The position numbers and the translations under genes are program-made. Shown here in pieces: positions 19,485 through 34,384 of a stretch of 64,000 bases of DNA. Source of the stretch: Cyanodermella asteris (taxonomy: Eukaryota; Ascomycota; Lecanoromycetes; Ostropales; Stictidaceae); assembly GCA_900618795.1 (NCBI GenBank), contig UYJD01000005.1, positions 132,998 to 196,997 on the forward strand, given 5' to 3'. The notes below the pieces were generated by a model, which saw only the letters and a list, made by a program, of their open reading frames with translations, was not told where the DNA came from and ran no database searches. Numbering within the stretch: the stretch's first letter is position 1; each line of letters opens with the position of its first letter.

Positions 19485-22400
19485 ATGGACTGCATGTGGT
19501 ATGGGAGGCGCCTGGCGTTCGGGAACCACGCCTCGGACCGCACGACAGGCTCGCTGGCGGGCGCCCGAACAAACAGCGAATACCTTCAGGAGCTCGCTGA
19601 GCTCGCCCAGGACCCGGCCTGGTCCTTATGGATAGCCGCGAAATTCGAACCGCTCTTCGTCGACCTCTGCAATCGATGGTTACAAAAAGAGAATCAGACG
19701 GGCGGAAGCGACTTTCGTGCTTTTTGCACATTAGCCAGGCTATTGCCCTTGCGGCCGGATCTGACAATTTACGCCTCAGAAATTGCATTTCGAAGAGGCA
19801 CTTTTGAACGCCTCGAGCTGGCCGAAGCGCCTGAAGGATACATAGGATCTTTTCTGCTCGCGTTGTACAGATGTCTTCGTCACGACAGAGAAACGTTCTC
19901 GCCCCTATTCAATGGGCCCCAGATTCGGGTTTTGCTTCAACATGATAAAGCCTTCATCAGGTTCCTTGCAGTCAAGGTTCAAACTACTTATCTGCGAGCA
20001 GCTGATGCTGCATACCAAGTCCAGCGAGCGAAATATGTGGGCGAGGGTGCTGCAAATGGCCCCTATGACGGCATTGAGATTGACTACCGCTACCTTGATT
20101 GGTGGGAGAAGCGAACTTATGTCCTGTATCGAGAATTCCAGGAGGCCAGCGAAGAGTCGTCTTCAGACGATCCAGTAGACAGGGTCATCCGGCCAACGGA
20201 CTTGTCGGACAACACGGTGGTGATTGGGCGGACTCTACAGCCGATAATAAACACGAAAGGATCTCTACACTCGGCCCTGACACCCACATCTACCACAAAT
20301 GTGAACCTTGAGAGCCTTGGCGACTCACTCACAGGCAGAAAACCCGTGCTTCTCACAGGTCTTCCTGGTGCAGGCAAATCTGCTCTCATCAAGGACGTCT
20401 CTCGCATCTATGGCAAGGAATCGACCATGCTTACTTTGCATCTGAACGAACAGACTGACGCTAAACTACTGATCGGCATGTATACCTCTGCTGGCTCTCC
20501 TGGTTCGTTCAAGTGGCAGCAAGGTGTCCTTACCACCGCGGTAAGAGAGGGACGGTGGGCCTTGATTGAAGATCTTGATCGAGCTCCATCAGAGGTTATG
20601 AGCACTCTACTTCCTCTCATGGAGCGAAGGCAGCTTCACGTTCCCAACCTGGGTGGATCCATCACGGCCCATCCGGATTTCAGACTGTTCGCTACAATTC
20701 GATCCTCAGTCAGAGGCAAAGGCCATCAAGACGCTCTCACACCAATGGGTTTCCTCGGAGCAAGGCATTGGGACCGAGTGCATATTGCGCCTTTGAATGC
20801 GTCAGACCTCAAAACTATCGTCACTGAGAAATTTCCTTTGCTATCCCTTTGGGCTGCTCGCCTTTTGCAGGTATATGCGACTTTGTTGGCGAGCTCTGCT
20901 CCTGCATCCGCTCTGGAAAGGCAAGCAGGTGTCGCCCGAACCGTCGGCCCTCGAGACCTGTTCAAATGCTGCCGGAGAGTGTCTCAGCTCCTTCAAGACT
21001 CTGGTGCAACAACCGGAACAGAGCCTGCGTCTGAAGTGCTCCAGGATCACATTTTCCTCGAGGTCGTGGATTGCTTCGCTGGATTTGTTCATTCGGCAAC
21101 TCTACGCCAGCACGTCACGAGTATTGCAGCACAGATCCTTCAACTCCCTGCCCAGCGCAAGGAGCATTGCTTGCGAACGCGAGTTCCGAGACACGAAGTA
21201 GCCGACAAGAGGCTTCGTATAGGTCGCGTGACGTTACCTAGAAGGAAGCAGCAGAACTCTGGGCGAGTTGATACAATTTCTGAGCGGCCATTCGCCTACA
21301 CGAACGATGTGCTCAGAAAGATGGAGGCATTAGCAGCCGCTATCCGCTCGCGTGAGCCCTGTCTTCTAGTAGGCGAGACAGGAACTGGCAAGACGACAGC
21401 TGTACAGGAGCTGGCCAAAACCACAGGCCAGAAGCTCATCGTTGTGAATCTTTCGCAGCAAAGTGAAGTCGGTGATCTTTTAGGTGGCTACAAACCTTTG
21501 AACTTGAGAACATTTTCAATGCCACTGAAAGATGAATTCAACGATTTGTTTGCAGAGACTGTGACATCAGACGAGAACCAAAAGTTCACGCGGGCCGTGA
21601 CAAGGGCATTCGAGAAAGGCGAGTATGCAAAGTTGTTGAAGTTGTGGCGTGAAGCGGTCAAACATGTCATATCAAAATTGCCAACGGCAAAGTCTGAAGA
21701 TGATGCAAACCCAGCGAAGAGACGAAGATTGGAAAAGCCCCGAAAAGAGCGGCTAAGAGCCCGATGGGATGACTTCAACGGCAGACTGAACGCACTCGAG
21801 ATGCATATCAAGAGCGGAGGCAAAGGCTTTGCGTTTCACTTTGTTGAAGGCAATATTGTCAAGGCTGTCCGGAACGGCGATTGGGTTCTCCTTGACGAGA
21901 TAAATCTTGCATCTCCGGACACTCTGGAGAGTCTGGCGGATCTCCTGACTAACGACTCAACTGAGAACCCGTCCTTGATCTTGACAGAAACGGGTGACGT
22001 TGAACGCATTTCTGCTCATCCAGATTTCCGAATATTCGCAGCGATGAACCCTGCAACCGATGTTGGGAAGCGTGATCTGCCCCTTAGTCTTCGTTCTCGA
22101 TTCACAGAGTTCTACATGACGTCTCCGGACCGGGATCCACAAAGTCTGCTTCAGATTGTTGAAGCCTGCCTGGGCTCACACGTTCATCAAGACGCTCGGG
22201 TCGCTCAGAACATTCGCAATCTTTATCTGGACATCGTCAAGTTAGAAGAAGAGAACAGGTTGGTTGATGGCGCAAACCAGCGCCCGCATTACAGCTTGCG
22301 GACCCTGACTCGAACTTTGGCGTACGTGCTTGAGATCACGCCTCTGTATGGGCTTCGACGAAGTCTGTACGAAGGTTTCTCGATGAGTTTTCTCACGCTC

Positions 22401-25400
22401 CTCGATCGTCAATCTGCTGGCTTGGTGTCGTCTCTTATTGATAAGCACATACTACCGAAAGACAAGCAGGAGCGAAAGGCATTGATGAACCGGAGGTCGA
22501 GGCCGCCAACCGATGTCAGGGAATATGTGCAGTTTGAGCACTACTGGCTCCGCAAGGGCCCGCTTGATGTCGGCAGCAATCCTCGATACATCATTACCAA
22601 GTTCATTCGTACAAATCTGCTGAACCTAGTGCGAGCGGCCTCGACAAGAAGATTTCCGGTCCTGCTCCAAGGTCCCACGTCATCTGGCAAGACAAGTATG
22701 GTCGAATACTTGGCGAAGATATCTGGCAACAGCTTCGTCAGAATCAACAATCACGAGCATACAGATTTGCAAGAGTATTTGGGCACATACGTCACAGACA
22801 ATGAGGGTAATCTTCGTTTTCAGGAAGGACTACTGGTACAAGCTCTCAGACAGGGTCACTGGATCGTTTTGGACGAGCTCAATCTCGCCCCAACTGATAT
22901 TCTTGAAGCCTTGAATCGCCTACTAGACGACAATCGCGAGCTGTTCATTCCGGAAACGCAAGAAGTCGTCCGTCCCCACGAAAACTTCATGCTTTTCGCG
23001 ACTCAGAATCCAGCTGGTCTATACAGCGGCCGAAAAGCATTGTCTCGAGCCTTCCGAAATCGTTTCCTGGAGCTGCATTTCGACGACATACCAGAAAACG
23101 AGCTCGAAGAGATCCTAGAACAGAGAACGCAAATTGCTCCTTCGCACGCCAAAATCATCATCCAAATCTACCGGAAGCTTGCTGAGCTTCGACAGTCTAG
23201 CAGGCTTTTCGAACAGAAGGGCAGCTTTGCTACTCTACGAGATCTGTTTCGCTGGGCACTGCGCAACATCAGAAGCAAGGAAGACTTGGCGGTACACGGA
23301 TATATGCTTCTGGCTGAACGGGTCCGAAACGATGAAGAACGAGAAGCTGTCCGCAAGACAATCCAGGACATCACCAAAATTAAGCTGGATCCGATCGCCT
23401 TGTACGCTTCCAGATCAGCCGATCTTGGCATCACATCGGGCTATGCTAAGGAGATTGTGTGGACACCTAGTATGCGCAGGATCTACGTCCTTGTTACCGA
23501 AGCTCTCGCCCGGAATGAACCGGTGTTGCTTGTCGGCGGTACAGGTTGCGGCAAAACCTCAGTCTGTCAAGTCATTGCAGAATTGGCCGGGACCCACCTA
23601 CACATCGTGAATGCGCATCAGAACACCGAGACAGGAGACTTGATAGGAGCTCAGCGGCCGATCCGGAACAGAGCCGCCATTGAAACCACCCTGCGGGCTG
23701 ACTTGTGGAATTTCTTCGCCAAGCTCGAACAAGAATTGGACGAGTCTCGTGACTTGGCAAGCATAGTTGCAGGTTTTCAGAAGCTGAATCTTAACAATCT
23801 ACCAGCTGACACTTTGTACCTTGTGGACTCGATTCGCGAAAGGATCAATAAGCAAAAGGCACTATTCGAGTGGTCTGATGGGAGCCTCGTTCATGCGATG
23901 AAAGAAGGTACACATTTCCTTCTCGACGAAATATCTCTCGCAGAGGACTCCGTGCTCGAACGTCTCAACAGTGTACTAGAGTCAGGACGTACAATCCTAC
24001 TTGCCGAAAAGGGCCCTGTGGACTCTTCGATCACTGCATCCCCTGGCTTCCAGTTCCTGGCGACAATGAATCCCGGTGGTGATTTTGGCAAGCGCGAACT
24101 ATCACCTGCGCTTCGAAATCGATTCACCGAGATATGGGTCCCGCCAATGTCATCGCAGGAAGAAATTGCACAAATTGCAGATGCGAAACTGGAAAAACAT
24201 AAAGGCCTGGGTCGACTGATGGTTGCTTTCGCAGCGTGGTTTGGCAGCAAGTTTAATCCAAACGGCCAAAGCTTGTCAATCAGAGACATCCTTGCGTGGG
24301 CGGAGTTCTTGAATACGTATACCGGATCGCAGGGAGATGCTGTCTTGGAGGGGGCCGCTATGGTCTATATCGATGCACTCGGAGCGAATCCAGCCGCAAA
24401 TTTCAGTCTCTCACCTGCTCTGATCAAAGCGGCGAAGACGGAATGCTTAGAATACCTCAATTCGTTGAACGGAACTGACATCACCCATTCTTATCTCGCC
24501 CCGGTCAAGATCCGAACGGACAGCGACACACTCCGCGTCAACGGATATTCCCTCCAGCGCCATCAATCTACACTCACAGATACTGCTTTCAGTCTACAGG
24601 CTCCCACTACTGCTACAAATCTATCTCGAGTCGTCCGCGCTCTTCAGTTGAAGAAGCCCATTCTCCTTGAAGGTAGCCCTGGGGTCGGTAAGACTACTCT
24701 TGTTTCCGCTCTTGCAAAGATGGTGGGAGTCTCTCTCACCAGAATCAATCTGTCTGAGCAGACTGACTTGATGGATTTGTTTGGGTCTGACGTTCCTGTT
24801 GAGGGCGGGAAGGCAGGTCAATTTGCATGGCGGGACGCGCCATTCTTGCAAGCAATGAAGCGCGGCGAGTGGGTTCTACTCGACGAAATGAATCTGGCAT
24901 CACAGTCAGTCCTTGAGGGTCTGAATGCGTGTCTTGACCACAGAGGCGAGGTTTTTATACCAGAGCTCGACCAGACCTTTACACGACATGATGAGTTTAC
25001 CATTTTCGCGGCTCAGAACCCTCATAGCCAAGGTGGAGGTCGAAAGGGTTTACCTGCATCCTTTGTAAATCGCTTCACAGTGGTTTACGCCGACGCACTC
25101 TCTCCAAGTGATTTACTAGCTATCTGCACCGAGCGATACCCCAATGTCGAGGGGCAGACTGTTCAAGCAGCCATTGAGTATGTTGTGAGCTTGAGCGGCC
25201 TGACGCAAGCTTCGCCAACGCTGTCTGCATCTGGTGGACCGTGGGAATTCAATCTTCGTGATATTATACGATGGCTTGACCTTGTTGCAAGTTCGAGGTC
25301 GCCAACGGCTTTTGCACAACCAGAATACTTTCAAAAGCTACTCTTTCTGCAGAGACTTCGATCACCTGAAGGGGTATCTATGGTTGAAAGCAAGTTGTCG

Positions 25401-28400
25401 TTCCAATCTCCCGCTGCGGCTTCGTCAAGAAGCATCTATCGGAACCTGAATTCGCAGGTTTATCAGGTGGGCTTAGCACTGGTACCCAGAGAACAGGCTA
25501 TGTCTCACCAAGTCACCGCTTGTGAACCAATTAATTTGCCGATTTTGGAGTCTTTGATGATCGGCGTTACACGGCAATGGCCTATCCTCCTTGTCGGTCA
25601 GTCAGGGGCCGGTAAGACGAGCATCATCCGTCACCTGGCTGCCGTTACTGGCCAGGAATTGCTTGAGCTTCCTATGAGTGCTGATATGGACACGATGGAT
25701 ATTGTTGGAGGCTATGAACAGGCTGATCCGCAAAGATTGCTTGGCCAATTTCAAAGAGCATTCCAGGACGCTTTACGGCGTTCACTGCTACAAGGAACAA
25801 TGCTTAACCCTATGTGTTGGACCTTTCTCAATGCAACAACACCAGATGCCTTTATTTCTCCTGAGGCTGAGCGCTTCCTTGTCACAATGACAAACACACA
25901 GAACATAGATCCAGTCTGGCATGACTTGGCGACACAACTTGCAAAATTGAACGATCGTCTCTCTCAGGATCTACGTGCTCGGTTTGAATGGGCCGACGGC
26001 ATTCTTATCGAAGCTCTCCAAACAGGTAAGTGGCTTATTCTCGATAATGCTAACCTTTGCAGCTCGTCTGTCCTCGATAGGCTCAATTCTCTCCTCGAGC
26101 CAGATGGCTTTTTGGCAATAAACGAACACAAGATGGCCGACGGATCGGCTAGGATTGTTCGCCCGCACCCGAACTTCCGCTTGTTCTTGACAGTGGATCC
26201 TCGCCACGGTGAGCTTTCGCGAGCCATGCGTAATAGATGTCTCGAGCTGTTCATGCCATACCAACTTGAGACGGTAGACTCTGCACATGCCCCAGAGATC
26301 TCAGATTCATCACTTTTCCGTCTGCAAAGCATGGTCAGACAGTCTCAGCTCCAGTCAGAGCTCGATCTTGTTAATGAAGTATTCTCGATCTCGTTAGATC
26401 ACCTTGCTTTCCGCGACCTTGCTATCCTTGATACCCTTCCCGCACAAATTTCGGCGCGGCTTTTGCCAAGTCGAGCACAGTCTCAAGCACCTATACCAGT
26501 CGGTGTGGCAACGCTTGTCGAGGGAGTCCAAAGAATGGCATCGTTCCATCAAGCCACTCTCCAGATGTATTCCAAGTCTATTTCTTTACTCGGAGAGGAT
26601 GGAGACGATCTGGCTAGAAATGAGGTCAGTTCACGTCATGTATATAAGCATATAGAATGGAAAGCTGATTGCGTACTCGCACCATAGTCCCTGCACCCTA
26701 TGAACAACTCGATGCTGTTGTCCATCATTCAATCTCGTGGTCCAGCAGGCTCAAATTATCGAGCAGTTGCTTCCTTGTCAAGTTGCCTCGAGTCTGTGCA
26801 CAGACTTGGCCATCGCCTCCACGAACGCCAGCAAAGTCTTGATAAGGAAATGACCAAAGTCACTTCTCGCCTTGACAGATCACTCATGGCCCACAAGGTC
26901 CTTGCATTTTCGAAAGACGATACGGCGCCTCTTGCCGGAGTCCTCCAACAGAGCCTGGTTATATTCACGGAATGGTTAATGGGACAGTCTGGTGAAGATC
27001 TGAGTGCGGTAAGTGTGTAACGTCAGTAATTGATTGACCCATAGCTGACGCAATCAGAACGACTTGAAAGTGATCAACGGTTGCCGCGCGTTTCTGACAG
27101 ATCTCTTCGACATCTCCCTCACGGCGGATCTCGACAACGCTATGTTTCAAGCCTTTCTGGCCATTGGCCAGCGCATCATTAGTCAGTCAAGCGTGTCCGC
27201 ACCAACAACGAGCCTTCTGAAAGGCATCGGAGCAGAATTAGCAAGGTTAAGGTCAAAATGGCAACTTGGCACCGGGCATGGAATGAAGAGTCTGTGGAGT
27301 ACCCTTCGTCCCTTCACATCCCGAAGACAAACTCAGAAGGATATTCTATACCGGCTTGAAAAGCTCATGGTCGAGCTGAGTGGTCTGCTTGTGGGCACGG
27401 AGATGCCGTATGCCTCTGTTGCTCCAACAAGGAGACGGATTCTCGAATTTGCTCGGAGTCTTTGCCTCGAAGAGGTTGAGTTTGAGTTTGCGAATGTGAG
27501 TACCAATCCGTGCAACTATTTGGCGCGACCTGACAAGAGCTTATAGCAACTTCTTGCTTCCATTGAAGAATTCATCAAGGAGATCAAGTTAGGAGAAGAA
27601 CATCATGTTCCACACTTTCTACGCTCATTTCAAGGCCTTGCGCAACTGATCGAAATGAACTCCGGCAAATCATCTGTCAGCGAGACCGTTGAGTTGGCAG
27701 CATGCCGCCCCCTTCAACCATCCATCTTCACGTTCGATGCGCCCGACTTTTCGCAAAAGCTGAACCACCTCCAGCGATCTACAGGTGTTCTCCTAGATGA
27801 AGCCTCATTGGACGCCGCCCGGCAAGTTGTTCTGCCCAATTTGGTGGTCAAGCTTGACGCTATGGATCGAGTGTCAATGGGAGCTCTTGACGCTCTGCAA
27901 AATGAACTCAGGGAGTTGCCGCAAGCACTGGTCGAAGTCTGCAAGTCAGCCAGCTCCAGCCCTATAGAATCACTCAAAGATCAACTTCTCGGCTTGCACC
28001 AAAGCTGCTTTGATGCGCTTCAAGGCTCCCTCGACACTGAGTATGGCAAACTCCACCAGCGAACGATATTCGACTTGCGAAAGCCACAAACAAACGAGGG
28101 TCCAAGAATGAACTTGAACGGCGGAACAGACGAATTAAGCGTGTTTGAGAAGTCCGAGCAAGTTCAGTACGTTTTTGAACAACAGCTGTCGAAATCCCTT
28201 CACGCCCTGCAAAGGAGCGGAAAGCATGGTCCATCAATTGGTGAACTCGCTGAAAGCTGGATCAAGTTCTTCGTGGGTTGCTTGGTTTTGTACATACCTG
28301 ACAAACCTTTCGATCCGGCACTGGAATCTTTGATCCTAGTAAGCAGTCATCGCAAGCGGAAACATGAGCTTGAGATCCGGTCGAAAGCACTCTGGCTGTT

Positions 28401-31400
28401 TGAGGATATGGAGGGCTTAGCGCAAGCCACACCCAGAATTCAAGCCATCGCAGAGGACATCGCGGATCTTGGTGATGAACCGCTATCATGTGGTGCTCTT
28501 CGACCTGCTGTATCTCGGCTGAACCAGCTCAGCGGAGACTTCAACAACATTCGCGTTTCGATAGTTGAGCGCTGCAGGGGGCAAGACCTCGATACCAACC
28601 AGCTTCGCAATATTGCGCAGAACGTCGGGCAAGCTATAAGTCGACTTCAAGAGAATTACAGAGACTACGATGATATCATACAGCCCGCGATCCAGCTGCT
28701 GACTGGACTGCGATTTGGCCTGGAGCTTGCAACTGTTGTAAGTCAAGAGACTCCACCAATCAGACTCTCCAAGACAGTCAAAACCTGTATGCCTACCGTT
28801 GGGTTCACTCAAGCAGGTCTTAGAGGTCTGTCTACCAAAGACTTCAAGAAGGCCGATCTCAAGAAACCCCAAACAATCGCCTCACGACTATTGTACCTGC
28901 AGGCCCTTGCCACTGACACGTCAAGCTCCGATTCGTTGAGCCCCGAGCGATTACAGACAGCGCAACAACTTTTTGATGACTTATACAACAACTGGACCCG
29001 AGAGTTGGCAAGGGAGCAAAAGGAGCACGCAGCAAAAAGTTCGCTTTATCGATACCAAGATCCTGATCAAAACCAGGAAGATGCCGAAGTTACCACGGCG
29101 GAACTCAGACAGCTCTTTCCGACCTACGACGATGGGGAGGGCGAGTCTCATCAAGCCGGTAAGAAGACCTTGGATCCTGGGTGGCTTGCCAGGCAGCTGG
29201 CGGATCTCCACAGCGCTCTATTTACAAGGTCTAGCTCCCCAAAGAACTCGTTCGCGGAGCTGGTGCAAGAGTCTGTCGGCCAACTCTCTGTGTTCTATAG
29301 ACAGTGTGATCTCGCAGGCGTCTGCTCTCAGACGGCTCAGGAGATCCTCCCGTCAGCATTTCTCATGCTCGACCAAAAGCAGAAGTCCCTGGTGGAAGAG
29401 TCGCAAAGGTCACGAGATTTCTACCGCGATCCAAACATTCCCGAGGTCAGAAAGGTGCTCCGACTTGTGCAACGAATTAGATCTAGATTCCAAACAATTC
29501 ACGAAGCATGGCCGGAACAGGCAAGCCCGATGGATGTTTTGAAAGTCATCAACGAGCTCATGGCGCTGGCTCACACCGACCCGATCGCCAAGATACTGAC
29601 CAAGACAGAACAATTGCACTCCTTTGTATATCAGTGGGAGCAGGTCGCGAGTCGCGAATTCAGCGCCTCCGATCTTTATACTGAACTGACAGACTTACTT
29701 GTGTCGTGGCGAAGATTGGAGCTATCATCATGGGCTACCGTTTTGGACGTTGAGGACAACACCTGCAAAGAGGACGCAAAAGCTTGGTGGTTCATCGCCT
29801 ACGAGACAATCATCGCTGCCTCCCTATCCACCATCAATGATGGCCAGGACTTCTCGAAGCACGTCCAAGGGCTAATTGAGACGCTAGCACAATTCATGAG
29901 GACAATCCCGATTGGGCAATTTGAACAGCACTTGTCAATGATTCGAGATTTCGAGCTCCATGTCGAAAGTCTTTCTAAGGAACAGCCGGCTCTCATGACT
30001 CTCAATCAAGCCCTTGTCAATTTCACCGCTTACTACGGCCGCTACGAGAACTCAGTCGACGAGAAGCTCAAGACTGGTCGTCAGGATCTCGACAAGAAGA
30101 TGAGAGAGATCATCCTGCTGACGAGCTGGAAAGACACCAATATCGAAGCACTCAAGACCAGCTCAAGAAACTCTCATGCCAGGCTGTTTAAGGTCATTCG
30201 CAGGTACCGAACGATCCTTGCCGAGCCTGTAGATGCCTTGCTCTCGCAGGATGCGCCGTTCGATGCTGCCGCAATACAGCTTAGCATCAGCAGTGAGCCT
30301 GCAGGTGGTATCAGTACCAGTCAATGTGCTGAGCTGCAAAAAGCGTTCACTGCGAATAGCTTGCCAAAGCGTTTCCAGAATGTCGAGGCCACGTTGAGAA
30401 GGATGCGGGATCATTCCAATATACCAGATACCACCATCGATGTCGCCTCTCATCTAGGCTTGTGGGCTGACAATATTGTTTCGGAGTCAAGTAAACTTCA
30501 GAAAGAGACGCCCAAGAAGCTCACCGAAGATAACAAGGGTGAAATTCAATACCTGAAAAGACGAAAGCGAGCACTTTTTGCGGAAGTGCTCAAGGATCTT
30601 CGGCGAATGGGCTTCGTGACCAATGTCAACACCAAACTTCTGGAGGCACAGAGCTCAACAAATAAGATCCTTGCCACGGCAGATACTATCTGCACCAGTG
30701 GTGTCCATCCAGGCAATGAACGAGAATTCTTCAAGGTGATTGATAACTTGGAAAAGATTCGAGCTGGCTCGCGAGAGTACTCGGATGACCTTGATGCAAA
30801 AGAGGTCGATCGAAGCTTGACATATCTGTACGGACTCGTTGATCTGATCATGTCCCAACGCAGGGCTCTCGCCAGGGAGTCGAAGTCTGTCGATAATCTC
30901 AGAACTGTAGGCAGACAGCTACAAGCAGTTTCACAGAGCCACCTCGGCGGCCAACTTCAAAATGAAGCCCAGCCCAATTCGAAGCAAACAATATTTCCAC
31001 TACGGTGGCTGCCAACCATGCTTCGCTTTGCTTCGCAATTACTCACGATTCACGATCAGATGGGTGGCAGATCGACGACGACCATTCAACAGACTCTTGA
31101 GTCGTACTCCACGACGGCCGACCAACTCTTAAAAGAACTGGGTAGCTTGCCACATCTCCCTGCCGGGCTGACTACTATGGAGGAGGTCGGCCTACAACAA
31201 AGAACAGCGCAGCTCAACCAAGATCTGCAGAACTCTCTGGACACCTGGGAAAACGAAGCCTCGCGATCAAGTTTTGCCACTGCTCTGGTGCGAAATTGGT
31301 TCTCTCCGAATGCCACAGATGGCCACGCGAAAATCTTTACTGATACCAAGCTAAGCGACCTCGAAGCCTCGACTATCAGCCTTCTCGACAAGCTTCTTAT

Positions 31401-34236
31401 CGTACTGCAAAAGGCTCACGATGACATACAGGAGCTCCCAGCGGACGAGGAACAGAAAGACTGGCTATTCAAAAGCAGTCGTATGCTCGCCAGAGCTTTG
31501 AGCAACATGAAGATTGATTCCATGACCTCATCTCTCAGAAAGCAGTTGGACTTAATCGGCAGCTTCGAAGTGGCGAGTCAGATGTCTCAAGCCGCGGCAA
31601 TGTGCGCTTTCATCAATCCATTCTTCGCTACCTACGGAGATGTTTGCCAGGCTCTTTTCGATCGTTCCATGAGCACCTACCTTGCCACAACTAGAACCAC
31701 TCGCATCCTCTCCGACAGTTTCAGGGCTCTTCTCAACGGCTTCTGTGGTCCCCAAGAAGACTCAAAAGGTGAGCGTGCTGGCCAAGACAAGCTCGAAGAT
31801 GGCACCGGCCTCGGCGAGGGAGAGGGTGCCGAAGATATCAGCAAAGACATCCAAGACGACGAAGACCTATCCGAGCTTGCACAAAGCAAGAAGGAAGATG
31901 GCAAAGAAGATGACGAAGTCGAAGGCGAAGACAACGCAGTTGATATGGCGGACCAAGACCTTGAGGGCAAGATGGATGACGACGGTGAAGCTCAGGATGA
32001 AGAAGACAAGAATGGAGATGGTGACGACGAAGGCGAGGACCAAGGTCCCGAAGAAGAGCTCGGTGATGTCGGTGATGACGACCCAGAGGCCGTGGACGAA
32101 AAGCTCTGGGATGGTGATGAGAAGCAAGAAGAGTCGGAAAATCAGAGCAAGGGCGATCAAAAGGCCGGAAAGAAGGATGATCAGATGACCGGAGAGGGCA
32201 ATGAGAACGAAGAGCACCAAGAAGATACACAGGAAGAGCTCTCGGAGGACGAGGACTTACCTGAAGGCGGTGAGGAGATCAACGACAATAACATACCCTC
32301 TCTCGATCCGCACCTGGAGGAGGAAGAAAAGCTTGACCTCCCGGACGATATCGAGATGGATGCGGACCAGAAGTCGTTAGCTGATGAATCCGATCTGGAG
32401 AATATGGATGAAATGGAGGATGGCAAAGATGAAGATCGTGTAGACGGCAAGGCGGAAGATGCTGGCACTGATGAGTCGATGCAAGATGCAGAAGATGTTC
32501 CTGAAGATCAAGAGCCGGATGGGCAGCAAGACGAGAAAGATAACGATATGGATGGTGAACCAGAAGCGGAAGTCGACGAGGGGAAGGCCGATGACAACCC
32601 CCTGCGCGAGCAAGGCGAAGACGCCGTGGACGCCGAAGATCAATTGCAAGGCGACACTGACGGGCTTGCCGGCAACGCTGAAAATGAGCAGGATCTGCCC
32701 GATCAGCAAGAAACTCAGACTGGAGGCACACAAGGCCAACAAGGCGCCAAAGACGACTCTCGTGGCCTTGATGAAACTGAGGACAGCGAACAGCAGGCCG
32801 GATCAGGTGCCGCTGGGGCAGCTACCGCAGCTGACGACTCCCTCCAAGATACTGCCGAGGCCCAGGCTTTCAAGAAACTAGGAGACGCACTTGAGAAGTT
32901 TCAAAGAAGCTCACGAGAGATCAGACAAGCGTCGAACAAGGAAGACGATGCTCAGCATGATACCGGCGATGGCGAAGATGCTACAGAATTCGAGCATTGG
33001 CCCAATGCAGATGCCGAAACAGAGATACAGGCTCTTGGGAATGCAGACGAGGAGCAAGCAAAGGGTCTCGAGGAGGGAGCAATGGATATTGATCAGCCAG
33101 CGCCAGAAGCCATACAAACTGATCAGACTCTGTTCGATGGAGACGAAATCTCTGCGGACCAGGACGACCAGACTCAGGCTGATCCCGACGCCATGGACAC
33201 TGACGAGCCAAATGCTACAGCCATCGGCCAACGCCAACCTCAAGATAAGTCACGTCAAGATCCAACCGATGATCAGTCCGACTACCAGTCAGCCGAAGAA
33301 GATATCCAAGAACTGGATGACGGGGTGTCTCAAGTCCGCATCGAGCCGCCAAAAAACATCAGCCTTGCAGTACGCTCAGCCGAAGACGCACTCCAACTCT
33401 GGCAGCAATGCGAGCACCGCACGAATGATCTCGCCATGTCTCTGACCGAACAGCTCCGCCTCATCCTGGCGCCGACCCTCGCCACGAAGATGCGAGGAGA
33501 TTTCCGTACCGGCAAGCGCCTCAACATCAAGCGCATCATCCCCTATATCGCCTCCCAATACAAGCGCGACAAGATTTGGATGCGCCGCTCGATCCCCTCA
33601 AAACGTAACTACCAAATCATGCTCGCGGTCGACGACAGCAAGTCCATGGACACGCCTGGCGGAGGTGGCAGCGGCAAGCTTGCTTTCGAAACGCTCGCGC
33701 TGGTCTCACGCAGCCTAAGCATGCTCGAAGCGGGCCAGCTCTGCGTGCTCAGCTTCGGCGAAGACGTCAAAATCGCGCATTCCTTCGATCAGACCTTCTC
33801 ATCCAACGCCGGCGCCGGCATTCTCGAAACCTTCCAGTTTCAGCAAGACAAAACGGACGTCAGACACCTAGTCAACAAATCACTACGCCTGTTCCGTGAA
33901 GCGCGCGCGCAGAACCAGAACGCAAGCGCGGAGCTCTGGCAGCTGGAACTCATCATCAGCGACGGCATGTGCGACGATCACGATTCGATTCGACAACTGG
34001 TCCGGCAAGCGCATCAGGAGCGCATCATGATCGTGTTTATCATTGTGAATGCGATGAAGGGGACTTCAATTTCGAGTCTGACGCAGTATAGCTTTGAGAA
34101 GGATCAGCTCAGAGAGAAGCGCTATCTGGATGATTTCCCGTTTGATTACTATTTGATTGTAGGGAATATTGGGGAGTTGCCGGCGGTGCTGGCTACGGCG
34201 TTGAGGCAGTGGTTCTCCGAGATTGCGGATACATAG
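19485..34236 (+). CDS. MDN1: Midasin, dynein-like AAA ATPase of 60S ribosome assembly
   Basis: Four exons: 19485-26624, 26688-27008, 27058-27495 and 27547-34236. The introns are 63, 49 and 51 nt, all phase 0. Total about 4,862 residues, the usual midasin size. Midasin (Rea1) pulls assembly factors such as Ytm1 and Rsa4 off pre-60S particles in nucleolus and nucleoplasm. Six Walker A motifs mark the ATPase ring: GLPGAGKS (~292), GETGTGKT (~630), GPTSSGKT (~1063), GGTGCGKT (~1353), GSPGVGKT (~1728) and GQSGAGKT (~2038). A long helical linker follows. A roughly 500-residue Asp/Glu-rich stretch (about 4040-4560) leads to the C-terminal MIDAS domain (AVDDSKSMDTPGG, about 4660, DxSxS metal site) that grips UBL-domain substrates. 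The AAA sites look intact by eye. The start is the first ATG of the frame. Confidence 0.96.
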
Positions 34237-34384
34237 AGGAGTTTGTGAAAGATTCGTGGCGTTTGGCGTTGGTCTAGATATTATGGTGAATCGAAATGAT
34301 ACCGATAGGCAAAGATAGGCTGTGTGTTGATCACTGGACTTGGAGCCCGGTGCACAGCAAGTTTTGGGGGAGATCAATAACGTA

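Noticed and set aside
31682-33445. Long overlapping frames on both strands in the acidic part of midasin
   Set aside because: The repetitive GA-rich code for Asp/Glu makes stop-free shadow frames; products are low complexity and lack starts or motifs of their own.
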